NCBI RefSeq assembly: GCF_023156245.1
Contig: NZ_JAKZAH010000001.1
Coordinates: 186,001-250,000 of the forward strand
Length of the DNA stretch: 64,000 nucleotides
Reading direction: 5' to 3'
From: Marinobacter bryozoorum
GTDB taxonomy: Bacteria > Pseudomonadota > Gammaproteobacteria > Pseudomonadales > Oleiphilaceae
The notes under the pieces: generated by a model
What the model saw: only the letters and a program-made list of their open reading frames with translations
What the model was told of the DNA's origin: nothing
Database searches by the model: none
Position numbers and translations under genes: made by a program
In this document: positions 47,019-55,523 of the stretch, in pieces
How the letters are laid out: each line of letters begins with the position of its first letter
Position numbering within the stretch: position 1 is the first letter of the stretch

Positions 47019-48641
47019 ATGGCAGTCATCGAGTCCAAACTATCGGTTGGCAGCGACACGTTTCGCGAGAATCAACAGGGTATGCTCTCTCTGCTGGAAC
47101 GCATCCGCGAACTGGAAAACCGCACCCGGACCAAGTCCGAGGCTTCCAAGGAGCGCTTCGAGAAGCGGGGCCAGTTGCTGCCAAGAGAGCGTATCGCCCT
47201 GGTGCTGGATCCGGGTGCGCCCTTCCTGGAGCTGTCTACCCTGGCCGGTTATGGGCTGGATACCCCGGACCCGGACCAGAGTGTGCCCGGTGGTGGCGTG
47301 GTGGCCGGAATCGGCTACGTTTCCGGCGTAAGGGTGATGATTGCCGCCAACGACTCGGGCATTGATGCCGGCGCTATGCAAGCGATGGGTCTGGAAAAAC
47401 AGCTGCGGGTCCAGGAACTGGCCCTCAAGAACAAACTGCCCTACGTCCAGCTGGTGGAGAGTGCGGGCGCCAACCTGCTGAAATACAAGGTGGACCAGTT
47501 TATACACGGCGGTACCCTGTTTGCCAACCTGACCCGCCTGTCGGCGGCCGGGCTGCCCGTGGTCACGGTCACCCACGGCTCGTCCACCGCAGGCGGTGCC
47601 TACCAGACCGGTCTGTCCGATTACATCATCATGGTTCGTGACCGCTCCAGGGCTTTCCTTGCCGGACCGCCCCTGCTCAAGGCGGCCACCGGTGAAATCG
47701 CCACCGAGGAAGAACTCGGTGGCGCCGAGATGCACACCAGCATCTCCGGACTGGGGGATTACCTGGCAGAAGACGACCGCGACGCCCTGCGCATGGTGCG
47801 CGAGATTGTCGCCCAGCTGGACTGGGATGGTGAGCTGCCGGAAGACAAGCCACGCTCCTTCCAGCCACCTCGCTATGACCGGGAAGAGCTGCTGGGCGTC
47901 ATGCCCATGGACTACAAGCGTCCGGTGGACATGAAAGAGGTGATTGCCCGCATCGTGGACGACTCCTACTTCCTGGAGTTCGGTGCCAATTACGGGTCCT
48001 CCACTGTGTGTGGCCATGCCAAAGTTGAGGGGCTGCCGGTGGGCATCATCACCAATAACGGCCCCATCGACCCGGCCGGCGCCACCAAGGCGACCCACTT
48101 TATCCAGGCCTGCTGCCAGTCCCAGACGCCAATCCTGTACCTGAACAACACCACCGGCTTCATGGTCGGCAAGGAATACGAGCAGGCGGGCATCATCAAG
48201 CACGGCTCCAAGATGATCCAGGCGGTGACCAACGCCACCGTGCCCCAGATCACCATCTACTGTGGTGCCTCCTTCGGGGCGGGTAACTATGGCATGTGCG
48301 GGCGCGGTTTTGCGCCCCGGTTCTGTTTCTCCTGGCCCAACGCCAAGACCGCTGTCATGGGCGCCGAACAGGCCGCCAAGACCATGACCAACGTCACCGA
48401 AGCGGCCATGAAGCGCAAGACCGGCGAAGTGGATCACGACAAGCTCGCCGCCATGGAAAAGAAAATCGTAGACACCTTCGAGAGCCAGATGGATGTGTTC
48501 ACTACCAGTGCCAGGCTCCTGGATGATGGTGTCATCGACCCTCGTGAGACCCGCTCGGTACTGTCCTACGTGCTGTCGGTCTGTCGTGACGCGGAGCGGC
48601 GTGAGCCCCAAAAGATGCAGTTTGGTGTGGCGCGCCCCTGA
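47019..48641 (+). CDS. Acyl-CoA carboxylase, carboxyltransferase (beta) subunit
   Basis: 540 residues from the ATG at 47019 (MAVIESKLSVGSDTF); the frame starts 14 codons earlier. Two crotonase-fold halves: the first has THGSSTAGGAYQTGLSDY (residues 185-202) and GPPLLKAATGEIATEEELGGAEMH, the second has YGSSTVCGHAKVEGLPVGIITNNG and FGAGNYGMCGRGFAPRF, as in the methylcrotonyl/geranyl-CoA carboxylase family. With the biotin subunit downstream it carboxylates a beta-methyl enoyl-CoA. The atu setting favours geranyl-CoA, but the substrate cannot be read from sequence by eye. Confidence 0.9.
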   Translation: MAVIESKLSVGSDTFRENQQGMLSLLERIRELENRTRTKSEASKERFEKRGQLLPRERIALVLDPGAPFLELSTLAGYGLDTPDPDQSVPGGGVVAGIGYVSGVRVMIAANDSGIDAGAMQAMGLEKQLRVQELALKNKLPYVQLVESAGANLLKYKVDQFIHGGTLFANLTRLSAAGLPVVTVTHGSSTAGGAYQTGLSDYIIMVRDRSRAFLAGPPLLKAATGEIATEEELGGAEMHTSISGLGDYLAEDDRDALRMVREIVAQLDWDGELPEDKPRSFQPPRYDREELLGVMPMDYKRPVDMKEVIARIVDDSYFLEFGANYGSSTVCGHAKVEGLPVGIITNNGPIDPAGATKATHFIQACCQSQTPILYLNNTTGFMVGKEYEQAGIIKHGSKMIQAVTNATVPQITIYCGASFGAGNYGMCGRGFAPRFCFSWPNAKTAVMGAEQAAKTMTNVTEAAMKRKTGEVDHDKLAAMEKKIVDTFESQMDVFTTSARLLDDGVIDPRETRSVLSYVLSVCRDAERREPQKMQFGVARP

Positions 48642-48711
48642 CCCTGATGGAATCCCGGAACCCGGCCGGTATTGCCGGCCGCCCAAAGAATGAGAACGGT
48701 GTCTGACTATC

Positions 48712-50718
48712 ATGACCACGACAACAGCAAGCAAACCGACCCCCTTTACCAAGGTGCTGGTCGCTAACCGGGGCGAAATCGCGCTCCGAGTTATCCGCTC
48801 CGCCCGTGAACTGGGTTACCGGACCGTAGCGGTCTATTCATCCGCAGACAGAAATGCCCGCCACGTTCGGGCTGCTGACCAGGCCGTAGCCATAGGCGGC
48901 GACCTGCCAGCGGACTCCTATCTGCGTATTGACCGGATTATCGAGGCAGCAAAGCTCAGTGGCGCCGATGCGATCCATCCCGGATACGGTTTCCTGGCTG
49001 AAAACCCGGAACTGCCGAAGGCCTGCAAAGAGGCAGGTATTGTCTTTGTGGGCCCGTCTGCCGAGTCCATTGTCTCCATGGGACACAAAGCGGGTGCCAA
49101 GCAACTGATGATGGATGCGGGGGTGCCCTGTGTGCCCGGTTACCAGGGTGAAGACCAGGACGAAGGGCGCCTCATAAAAGAAGCGGACAACGTGGGCTTC
49201 CCCATCATGATCAAGGCCACCGCTGGTGGCGGTGGCCGGGGCATGCGCCTTGTCGAGAAAGCGGAGGACTTTCCTGCCGCCCTGCGCAGCGCGCGGTCCG
49301 AGGCGGAAAGTGCCTTCGGTGACCCCGAAGTGATCCTGGAGCGGGCGATTATCAACCCGCGCCATATCGAAATCCAGATCATGGCGGACCGCTACGGCAA
49401 CGCTGTTTACATCGGAGAACGGGATTGTTCTATCCAGCGCCGTCACCAGAAGGTGGTTGAAGAAGCCCCATCACCGGCGGTGTCGCCGGAGTTGCGGACG
49501 CGGATGGGCGAGACCGCCGTGACCGCCGTCAAGGCCATCCATTACGAAGGGGCCGGCACCCTGGAATTCCTGCTGGACCAGGATGGCAACTTCTACTTCA
49601 TGGAAATGAACACTCGCCTGCAGGTGGAGCATCCGGTAACCGAGTCCATCACCGGGCTGGACCTGGTTGAGCTGCAGTTGCGGGTCGCCGCCGGCCAGCC
49701 GCTGCCCCTGAGCCAGGACGACATCGTGCTGAAGGGTCACTCCATTGAAGTGCGTCTGTGCGCGGAAAGCCCCAGTGAAGGGTTTATACCCCAGAGTGGC
49801 ACCATGGCGCTGTGGCACATGCCTGACACCCTGAGGGTAGAGGATGCGGTGGAGTCCGGTTCCGAGATTCCGCCTTTCTACGACTCCATGATCGCCAAGC
49901 TGATCAGCACCGGGGCGGACCGGGAAGAGGCCCGCCGTCGCCTGGTCAGTGGATTGAAGGACGCTACCGCGCTGGGCGTGGAAACCAACCAGGCCTTTCT
50001 GAGTGCCTGTCTGGAGCACCCCACCTTTATCCAGGGGGAGGCGACCACGGCGTTCGTAGAAAATCACCAGGACGAACTGCTGGCAAGGGACCAGGGCACC
50101 GATGACCGCGCCCGGTTACTGGCCGCCGTGCTGCTGTATACCACCGACGCACAGGGTAGCTACGGTGGCTCGGTCAGCACCATTACCCATCGCCTGCCGA
50201 TCATCTTCCGCTTCAGTGTTGGCGGGGAAGCCGCCGATGCAAGGGTGAGCAATCAGGGTAATGGCAGCTTCCGGATTCAACTGGACGACGACGCTGCTGA
50301 ACTGACGCTGGATGCTGTGGACGGTGCCCGGGTGCGATTCACCTGCCAGGGACTGTCGGAAACCGCGGAGATGATTCGTACGGGTTCCCGCCTCTACCTG
50401 CGCTACCGCGGTGAGTCCTACCGTGTGGATGACCATACCCATGAGGCCGCCGTTGCCGGTGACGAAACCGGTGATGGCGTCATCCGCGCCTCCATGAACG
50501 GCCGGGTGGTGGCCCTGCATGCGGGTGAGGGCGACACAGTCGAAGCCGGCCAGCCGGTGGTTGTGCTGGAAGCCATGAAGATGGAACACGTCCACGTGGC
50601 GGCAGTGGCAGGCACGATTGTGTCGCTCACGGTCAGCGAAGGGGAACAGGTCACCGCTGGCAAGGTGATTGCGGAAATTACCCCGGCTGAAAGTGCTGCA
50701 GCGGCCGAAAGCAACTGA
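48712..50718 (+). CDS. Acyl-CoA carboxylase, biotin carboxylase/biotin carrier (alpha) subunit
   Basis: 668 residues. Biotin carboxylase domain about 12-460: VLVANRGEIALRVIRSA, HPGYGFLAENPE, the ATP-grasp loop KATAGGGGRGMRLV and EMNTRLQVEHPVTE. A linker BT-like region (500-590) is followed by the biotinyl domain with EAMKMEH, Lys623 being the biotin site. Pairs with the beta subunit 70 bases upstream, forming an MCC/GCC-type alpha-beta enzyme. Biotinylated by a BirA encoded elsewhere. Confidence 0.93.
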   Translation: MTTTTASKPTPFTKVLVANRGEIALRVIRSARELGYRTVAVYSSADRNARHVRAADQAVAIGGDLPADSYLRIDRIIEAAKLSGADAIHPGYGFLAENPELPKACKEAGIVFVGPSAESIVSMGHKAGAKQLMMDAGVPCVPGYQGEDQDEGRLIKEADNVGFPIMIKATAGGGGRGMRLVEKAEDFPAALRSARSEAESAFGDPEVILERAIINPRHIEIQIMADRYGNAVYIGERDCSIQRRHQKVVEEAPSPAVSPELRTRMGETAVTAVKAIHYEGAGTLEFLLDQDGNFYFMEMNTRLQVEHPVTESITGLDLVELQLRVAAGQPLPLSQDDIVLKGHSIEVRLCAESPSEGFIPQSGTMALWHMPDTLRVEDAVESGSEIPPFYDSMIAKLISTGADREEARRRLVSGLKDATALGVETNQAFLSACLEHPTFIQGEATTAFVENHQDELLARDQGTDDRARLLAAVLLYTTDAQGSYGGSVSTITHRLPIIFRFSVGGEAADARVSNQGNGSFRIQLDDDAAELTLDAVDGARVRFTCQGLSETAEMIRTGSRLYLRYRGESYRVDDHTHEAAVAGDETGDGVIRASMNGRVVALHAGEGDTVEAGQPVVVLEAMKMEHVHVAAVAGTIVSLTVSEGEQVTAGKVIAEITPAESAAAAESN

Positions 50719-50733
50719 TCAACCAGGAGTGCC

Positions 50734-51516
50734 ATGATGTCTGAACAAGAAGCTGTCTTGCTGGAACAGAAGGGTGCGGCCCTGTGGATCACCATCAACC
50801 GGCCCGAGAAGCGCAATGCGATCAACAATGACGTCATTGCCCGCATTCGTGAAGGCTATCTGAAAGCCGAGTCCGATCCGGACATCCGCGTCATTGTGCT
50901 GACGGCTGCCGGAGAGAAGGCATTCTGCGCCGGCGGTGACCTTCAGCCGGGTCAGGGCTTTGCCTTTGACTACTCAAAGCCGAATGCCGAATACGCCGAT
51001 CTGTTCCGGCTGGCGGTGAACACCACCACGCCCTGTATCGTGCGGGTAAACGGCGTCTGTATGGCGGGCGGCATGGGCCTGCTCTGCATGGGTGATATGG
51101 CCGTCGCCCACAGCAACGTAAAGTTCGGCCTGCCAGAGGTCAAAGTGGGCCTGTTTCCCATGCAGGTACTCAGCCTGATGCAGCGCCTGGTACCCCGGCG
51201 TGTGCTACGGGAATGGACCCTCACCGGCGAGCCGTTCACCGCAGACGAGGCATTGCAGCATGGCCTGCTGAACCATGTGGTGGCGCCGGAGGAACTGGAT
51301 GCCAAGGTGGACTGGCTGATCGATCGCCTGACTGACAAGTCACCGACTGCTATCCGCCGCGGCAAGTACGCCATGAAGGCTATTGAAGATATGAGCTTCG
51401 AGCAGGCCATTGCCTATACCGAAACCCAGCTGGCCACCATGACCCTGACGGAAGATGCGAAAGAGGGAATGGCCGCGTTCAATGAGAAGCGTGCTCCCAG
51501 TTGGCCCGGCCGCTGA
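50734..51516 (+). CDS. Enoyl-CoA hydratase/isomerase (AtuE-like)
   Basis: 260 residues of the crotonase family. The first oxyanion loop is AFCAGGDLQPGQG; the second is VNGVCMAGGMGLLCMGDMAVA. The NRPEKRNAIN start and KFGLPEVKVGLFPMQ are standard. The hydratase Glu pair is partly kept. It follows the biotin subunit by 15 bases, so it probably hydrates the carboxylated product, as AtuE (isohexenylglutaconyl-CoA hydratase) or LiuC does. A terminator follows 50 bases later. A second in-frame ATG follows directly after the first. Confidence 0.88.
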   Translation: MMSEQEAVLLEQKGAALWITINRPEKRNAINNDVIARIREGYLKAESDPDIRVIVLTAAGEKAFCAGGDLQPGQGFAFDYSKPNAEYADLFRLAVNTTTPCIVRVNGVCMAGGMGLLCMGDMAVAHSNVKFGLPEVKVGLFPMQVLSLMQRLVPRRVLREWTLTGEPFTADEALQHGLLNHVVAPEELDAKVDWLIDRLTDKSPTAIRRGKYAMKAIEDMSFEQAIAYTETQLATMTLTEDAKEGMAAFNEKRAPSWPGR

Positions 51517-51566
51517 AGGCACCAGGCTTTATCCCGGGTTGTTGTATATTCTCCTGAGCGACGCTT

Positions 51567-51591
51567 ACCCCACCTTTGTGTGGGGTTTTTT
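51567..51591 (+). terminator. Intrinsic terminator after the enoyl-CoA hydratase gene
   Basis: ACCCCAC and GTGGGGT pair across CTTTGT, followed by six T residues. It ends the carboxylase operon that starts at 47019. Confidence 0.9.
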
Positions 51592-51691
51592 ATTTTCGTC
51601 CTGCATAGCCAGTCAGCACAAGAACCCAACCCCGTAGCGGCCTAGAGTCGAAGACGACTATCCAGAACATGCAACAGGGAACAATCACAAT

Positions 51692-52687
51692 ATGAAAGCC
51701 GTTCTATGCAAGCAGTACGGTCCGCCCGAGGCGCTCACCGTGGAGGACGTGCCTTCTCTGGAACCGGCGGAGGGTGAGGTGATTATCTCGGTACACTCCT
51801 GTGCCGCGAACTTCCCCGATACCCTGATCATCGAGGGCAAGTACCAGTTCAAGAGGCCTTTTCCCTTTGTTCCTGGCGGAGAGGTGGCCGGCACTATCAA
51901 ATCCGTGGGGGCCGGTGTTGAAGGCTTTGCTCCCGGCGACCGGGTTATCGGTATCCCGGGCTGGGGCGGATTTGCCGAGGAGGCACCTGTGGCAGCCAGT
52001 AAGGTCGTGCGACTTCCGGATGGCGTCAGCATGGACGCTGGTGCAGCGCTGGTTATCACCTATGGCACGACCCACTATGCCCTCAAGGACCGGGCCCACC
52101 TGCAGCCGGGCGAAACCCTGCTGGTGCTGGGGGCCGCGGGTGGCACCGGCCTGTCGGCCATTGAACTGGGCAAGGTGATGGGTGCCCGCGTGATTGCCGC
52201 CGCCTCCACCGATGAAAAGCTGGAAATTTGCCGCAAGCACGGCGCCGACGAAACCATCAATTACAGCAACGAAGACCTGCGGGACCGCATCCGGGAGCTG
52301 ACCGACGGACGTGGCGTGGATGTGGTCTACGACCCGGTGGGCGGCGAGTACAGTGAGCCAGCCCTGCGGGGTATGGCCTGGAACGGCCGCTTCCTGGTGA
52401 TCGGTTTTACCACCGGGAACATCCCGAAACTGCCCCTGAACCTGACCTTGCTCAAGGGCTGCTCACTGGTGGGGGTCTTTTATGGCGCCTTCCAGGACAG
52501 GGACCCGGCACGGTTCCGCGAACTGATGGATGAACTGACCGGCTGGCTCGCCGATGGCCGGATTGCCCCCCGGATCACCGCGCGCTACCCGCTGGAGGAA
52601 ACCGCCAGGGCGCTGATCGACCTGAAGGAGCGCAGGGCCACCGGAAAGCTGATTGTCTATACCGGGCGTGGGCGCGATGGAGGCTGA
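51692..52687 (+). CDS. NADPH:quinone oxidoreductase-like MDR enzyme
   Basis: 331 residues of the zinc-independent medium-chain dehydrogenase/reductase family. PFVPGGEVAGTIKSVG, the NADP-binding LLVLGAAGGTGLSAIELGKVMG and ADETINYSNEDLRDRIRELTDGRGVD are visible. Catalytic zinc cysteines are absent, as in QOR and enoyl reductases. Activity may be a quinone or enoyl reductase on pathway intermediates. Three bases before the SDR gene, so the two are co-transcribed. ATG at 51692. Confidence 0.87.
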   Translation: MKAVLCKQYGPPEALTVEDVPSLEPAEGEVIISVHSCAANFPDTLIIEGKYQFKRPFPFVPGGEVAGTIKSVGAGVEGFAPGDRVIGIPGWGGFAEEAPVAASKVVRLPDGVSMDAGAALVITYGTTHYALKDRAHLQPGETLLVLGAAGGTGLSAIELGKVMGARVIAAASTDEKLEICRKHGADETINYSNEDLRDRIRELTDGRGVDVVYDPVGGEYSEPALRGMAWNGRFLVIGFTTGNIPKLPLNLTLLKGCSLVGVFYGAFQDRDPARFRELMDELTGWLADGRIAPRITARYPLEETARALIDLKERRATGKLIVYTGRGRDGG

Positions 52688-52690
52688 GCC

Positions 52691-53458
52691 ATGGAGCTGA
52701 ACGGTAAGGTCGTCGTTGTAACCGGTGGGGCCAGTGGTATCGGAGCGGCAATGGTTCGTCGATTTGCGGCGGAAGGTGCCAGGGGCGTGGTGGTTGCCGA
52801 CCGGGACATCGAAGCAGCAAGCCAGGTTGCGAAGGATATCTCTGGCCTGGCGGTGCAGGTAGATGTCAGCGTTGCCACCGACATTGAGCGGGTTGTGGAT
52901 GTGGCCACAGCTCAGTATGGCCCGGTTGACCTGTTCTGCTCCAATGCGGGTATCGCGGTGCCCGGCGGTATCGAACTGCCGGACGAAGTCTGGAACCAGA
53001 CCTGGGACGTCAATCTGATGGCCCATGTGCATGCTGCGCGTACGCTGGTACCCCGCATGCTGGAGCGGGGCAGCGGATACTTGCTGAACACCGCATCCGC
53101 TGCCGGCCTGCTGTCCCAGTTTGACGCACCCTATGCGGTCACCAAGCACGCTGCTGTCAGCTTTGCGGAATGGCTTGCCATCACCTATGGCGCGCGCGGT
53201 ATCGGTGTCAGTTGCCTGTGCCCGGGCGCTGTCGACACCCCGATGTTTCGCAGCGCTTCCGAGGTACGGCAGGAACTGATGTCCGGTGGCCATGAACTGA
53301 CCGCTGACGATGTTGCCCAGACCGTCGTGGATGGTCTGCGAGACGAGCGTTTCCTGATCCTGCCCCACGAGGAAGTGCTGACCTACTACCAGTCCAAGGC
53401 AGAGGATATCGACCGCTGGCTGCGGGGTATGCAGAAACTGCATGCAAAGGCTGACTGA
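52691..53458 (+). CDS. Short-chain dehydrogenase/reductase
   Basis: 255 residues of the classical SDR type. The nucleotide loop is [18 protein letters not shown] is in [10 protein letters not shown], and the catalytic Ser/Tyr/Lys are in LLNTASAAG...[11 protein letters not shown]. Acts on an alcohol or 3-hydroxyacyl-CoA. Partner of the MDR enzyme. It could oxidise citronellol/geraniol-type alcohols or a later hydroxyacyl intermediate, as AtuB and AtuG are thought to do; the real substrate is not known. Confidence 0.88.
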   Translation: MELNGKVVVVTGGASGIGAAMVRRFAAEGARGVVVADRDIEAASQVAKDISGLAVQVDVSVATDIERVVDVATAQYGPVDLFCSNAGIAVPGGIELPDEVWNQTWDVNLMAHVHAARTLVPRMLERGSGYLLNTASAAGLLSQFDAPYAVTKHAAVSFAEWLAITYGARGIGVSCLCPGAVDTPMFRSASEVRQELMSGGHELTADDVAQTVVDGLRDERFLILPHEEVLTYYQSKAEDIDRWLRGMQKLHAKAD

Positions 53459-53492
53459 GTAACCAGCCGAGCGTTGGCGATACGTTGGCAGG

Positions 53493-53520
53493 AGGTGGGC
53501 CTGCCCCGGCAGGCCCACCT
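53493..53520. terminator. Long hairpin between convergent operons
   Basis: AGGTGGGCCTGCC and GGCAGGCCCACCT pair perfectly over 13 bases with a 2-base loop. It lies between the plus-strand SDR gene and the minus-strand TRAP gene. No T-run; a strong structure that may end transcription from both sides. Confidence 0.65.
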
Positions 53521-53528
53521 GTTATCGG

Positions 53529-54689
53529 TCACTGACCATAGTTCTCCACGTCCACTTTTGACAGTACCTCTTCCCAGTAGATTGCTGCCAGGTCTTCGGC
53601 GTCATTCAGCTCCGCCGTATCCATCAGTTTGATCCACTTTTCAACAATGGGCCGAAGGATTTCGATCTTGGCATCGGCATTAGCCATGCCATATTGCTCG
53701 CTGTAATTGCTGGCAATCCTCGGAACGTCATCTTCTACGAACGTCCGGGACGCTGTCACCAGCTCATCCGATGGCTCATGAATTGTCACACCGCTGTCCC
53801 TGGCCTCCGCGAAATCCCTGTCACCATAGGTCTGGTAGCGCCAGGTTACGTCAGCCATAAGGTGGCTGGCCGCCTTGAGCAAATCCTCGCGATGCTCGGC
53901 AGAGAGATCCTGCCACGGGGAAAGGCCGACACTGACCGAACCGCCGGAGAAAACACCACCAGGTATGCCCACGGTGATGTCAGTCACCACATCCTTGAGT
54001 CCGAAATTACCAAGTTCCGGGTTGGATTGAACCGTGCAGTCCACCACCCCCTGTTCCAGGGCCTCGTAGACCTCGTTTCCGGACAGGGAAACGCTGGTTG
54101 TGCCAAAGTGTGAAGCCCAGCGTGACCACTGGGCCCCGGCAACCCGCAGTCGTTTACCTTTCAGGTCTTCGGGTGTCTCGATGGGGCTGGTACAGAGCAA
54201 CTGGTACTCGGGGGTCGCGCCCATGGGCAGGTAGATCTGGCCCTGTTCGATGAAGTCCTGCACGCAGTCTTCGCAGTTCAGCAGCAGAAACTCACCCATG
54301 ACGCCGGCATAGACCATGCCCTGGCGTCCCTTTGCGCGGGAGTCCAGTGCCAGCAGCATGGTCAGCTCCGCTGCCATGTTCGCGTGGGGGTATTGCCTGG
54401 GATAGTAGGGTGTCAGCACATTACCGATGTCGGCAATGCCGTCGCGGACACCGTCGGACATCTCGGCGAGGTTCAGCAGTGACATGGCGTAGCTCTTGGC
54501 GGTTACCTCGCCACCGGTTTCCTCTGCCAGCTTGTTGGCGAAAGTGGTCGCCGCATCATCTGCGGCAGAGTTGGGCGGGAATCCCAGTGCATAGCTGAGT
54601 TCCTTTGCCTGGCCGGTCATGGTGACGGCAAGGCCGCTGGCCAGGGCGATCGGGAGAAGGGCTTTTCGGAGTCGGGGGGATACAGGCAT
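53529..54689 (-). CDS. TRAP-type periplasmic solute-binding protein (DctP family), orphan
   Basis: 386 residues, the same length as the paralogue at 43895. The signal peptide ends TGQA, then ELSYALGFPPNSAADD, SDGVRDGIADIGNVL and KRLRVAGAQWSRW with the clamping Arg182. Cysteines at 139 and 142 (NCEDC), 166 and 218 coincide with the paralogue. No DctQM genes lie near. Last gene of the minus-strand liv-type operon, 51 bases after the SDR. Confidence 0.87.
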   Translation of the reverse strand: MPVSPRLRKALLPIALASGLAVTMTGQAKELSYALGFPPNSAADDAATTFANKLAEETGGEVTAKSYAMSLLNLAEMSDGVRDGIADIGNVLTPYYPRQYPHANMAAELTMLLALDSRAKGRQGMVYAGVMGEFLLLNCEDCVQDFIEQGQIYLPMGATPEYQLLCTSPIETPEDLKGKRLRVAGAQWSRWASHFGTTSVSLSGNEVYEALEQGVVDCTVQSNPELGNFGLKDVVTDITVGIPGGVFSGGSVSVGLSPWQDLSAEHREDLLKAASHLMADVTWRYQTYGDRDFAEARDSGVTIHEPSDELVTASRTFVEDDVPRIASNYSEQYGMANADAKIEILRPIVEKWIKLMDTAELNDAEDLAAIYWEEVLSKVDVENYGQ

Positions 54690-54740
54690 GGTTTGCCTCC
54701 GTTATTGTCGTTGTTGTACCGCAGGTCAGGTTCTCCCTGG

Positions 54741-55523
54741 TCAGGATTTCAGGGCTTTACGGCTCCCCAGAACTACGGTATTCAGTGCAGCGCCGCCATC
54801 GATCAGGATGTCGACGCCGTTGATGTAACCGGCCAGGTCGGAACACAGGAAGGCAATCAGGTTTGCCACTTCTTCGGGCTCACCAACACGGCCGGTGGGA
54901 ACCAGGCGGATGGCCTGGTCAAAGATTTCCTGTGGCATGGCCATGACATTCTCGGTGCCGATGACGCCGGGAAGAATGGCGTTGCAGGTAACGCCCTTGC
55001 CCGCAAACTCAAGGGTGACGTTCTGGGTCAGTCCCAGCACGCCGGCCTTGGAAGCGGCGTACCCGGCCTGGTTAAACAGGCCACCGCGGGCCGCTGCCGA
55101 GGAGATATTCACAATACGGCCCCATCCTCGCTCGGCCATGCCGGGGGCAATGGCCTGGATCAGGTTGAAGGGGCCGCTGAGGTTTACTCCCAGTTCCCTC
55201 TGCCAGGCTTCCGGTGCCATACGGCTGATAGGAGCAATGTTCTTCACGATACCGGCGTTATTGACCAGGATGTCAATGTGGCCGAGTTCTCCCTCAACGG
55301 ATGCCACGGCCTCCCGCACTGCCTCGTTGCTGGACACGTCGGTCTTGCGATAGGTTGCCCTGCGTCCCAGCAAGCGCACTTCCTCTACCGTGGCGGCTGC
55401 CTGGTCATCAATGTCCAGGATGGCAATATTGGCACCCAGTTCGGCCAGCCGGTTTGCGGCGGCCCGTCCCAGTCCCCTTGAACCACCCGTGATCAGGGCG
55501 GTCTTTCCTGTCATTGATATCAT
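54741..55523 (-). CDS. Short-chain dehydrogenase/reductase (FabG-like)
   Basis: 260 residues from the ATG at 55523; GGAG lies 8 bases upstream, and a GTG 3 bases earlier overlaps the stop of the Cys-rich protein gene. TGGSRGLGRAAANRL binds the nucleotide, VNNAGIVKN follows, and VNISSAAARGG...GYAASKAGVLGL holds the catalytic residues. The C-terminal YINGVDILIDGG is FabG-like. Probably a 3-hydroxyacyl-CoA or alcohol dehydrogenase of the pathway. Translationally coupled to the gene upstream. Confidence 0.88.
   Translation of the reverse strand: MISMTGKTALITGGSRGLGRAAANRLAELGANIAILDIDDQAAATVEEVRLLGRRATYRKTDVSSNEAVREAVASVEGELGHIDILVNNAGIVKNIAPISRMAPEAWQRELGVNLSGPFNLIQAIAPGMAERGWGRIVNISSAAARGGLFNQAGYAASKAGVLGLTQNVTLEFAGKGVTCNAILPGVIGTENVMAMPQEIFDQAIRLVPTGRVGEPEEVANLIAFLCSDLAGYINGVDILIDGGAALNTVVLGSRKALKS

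Noticed and set aside
47040-48752. 570-codon open frame on the minus strand
   Set aside because: It is antisense to the carboxyltransferase subunit, which has complete CT motifs. The His/Gly/Val-rich reading is a typical shadow.
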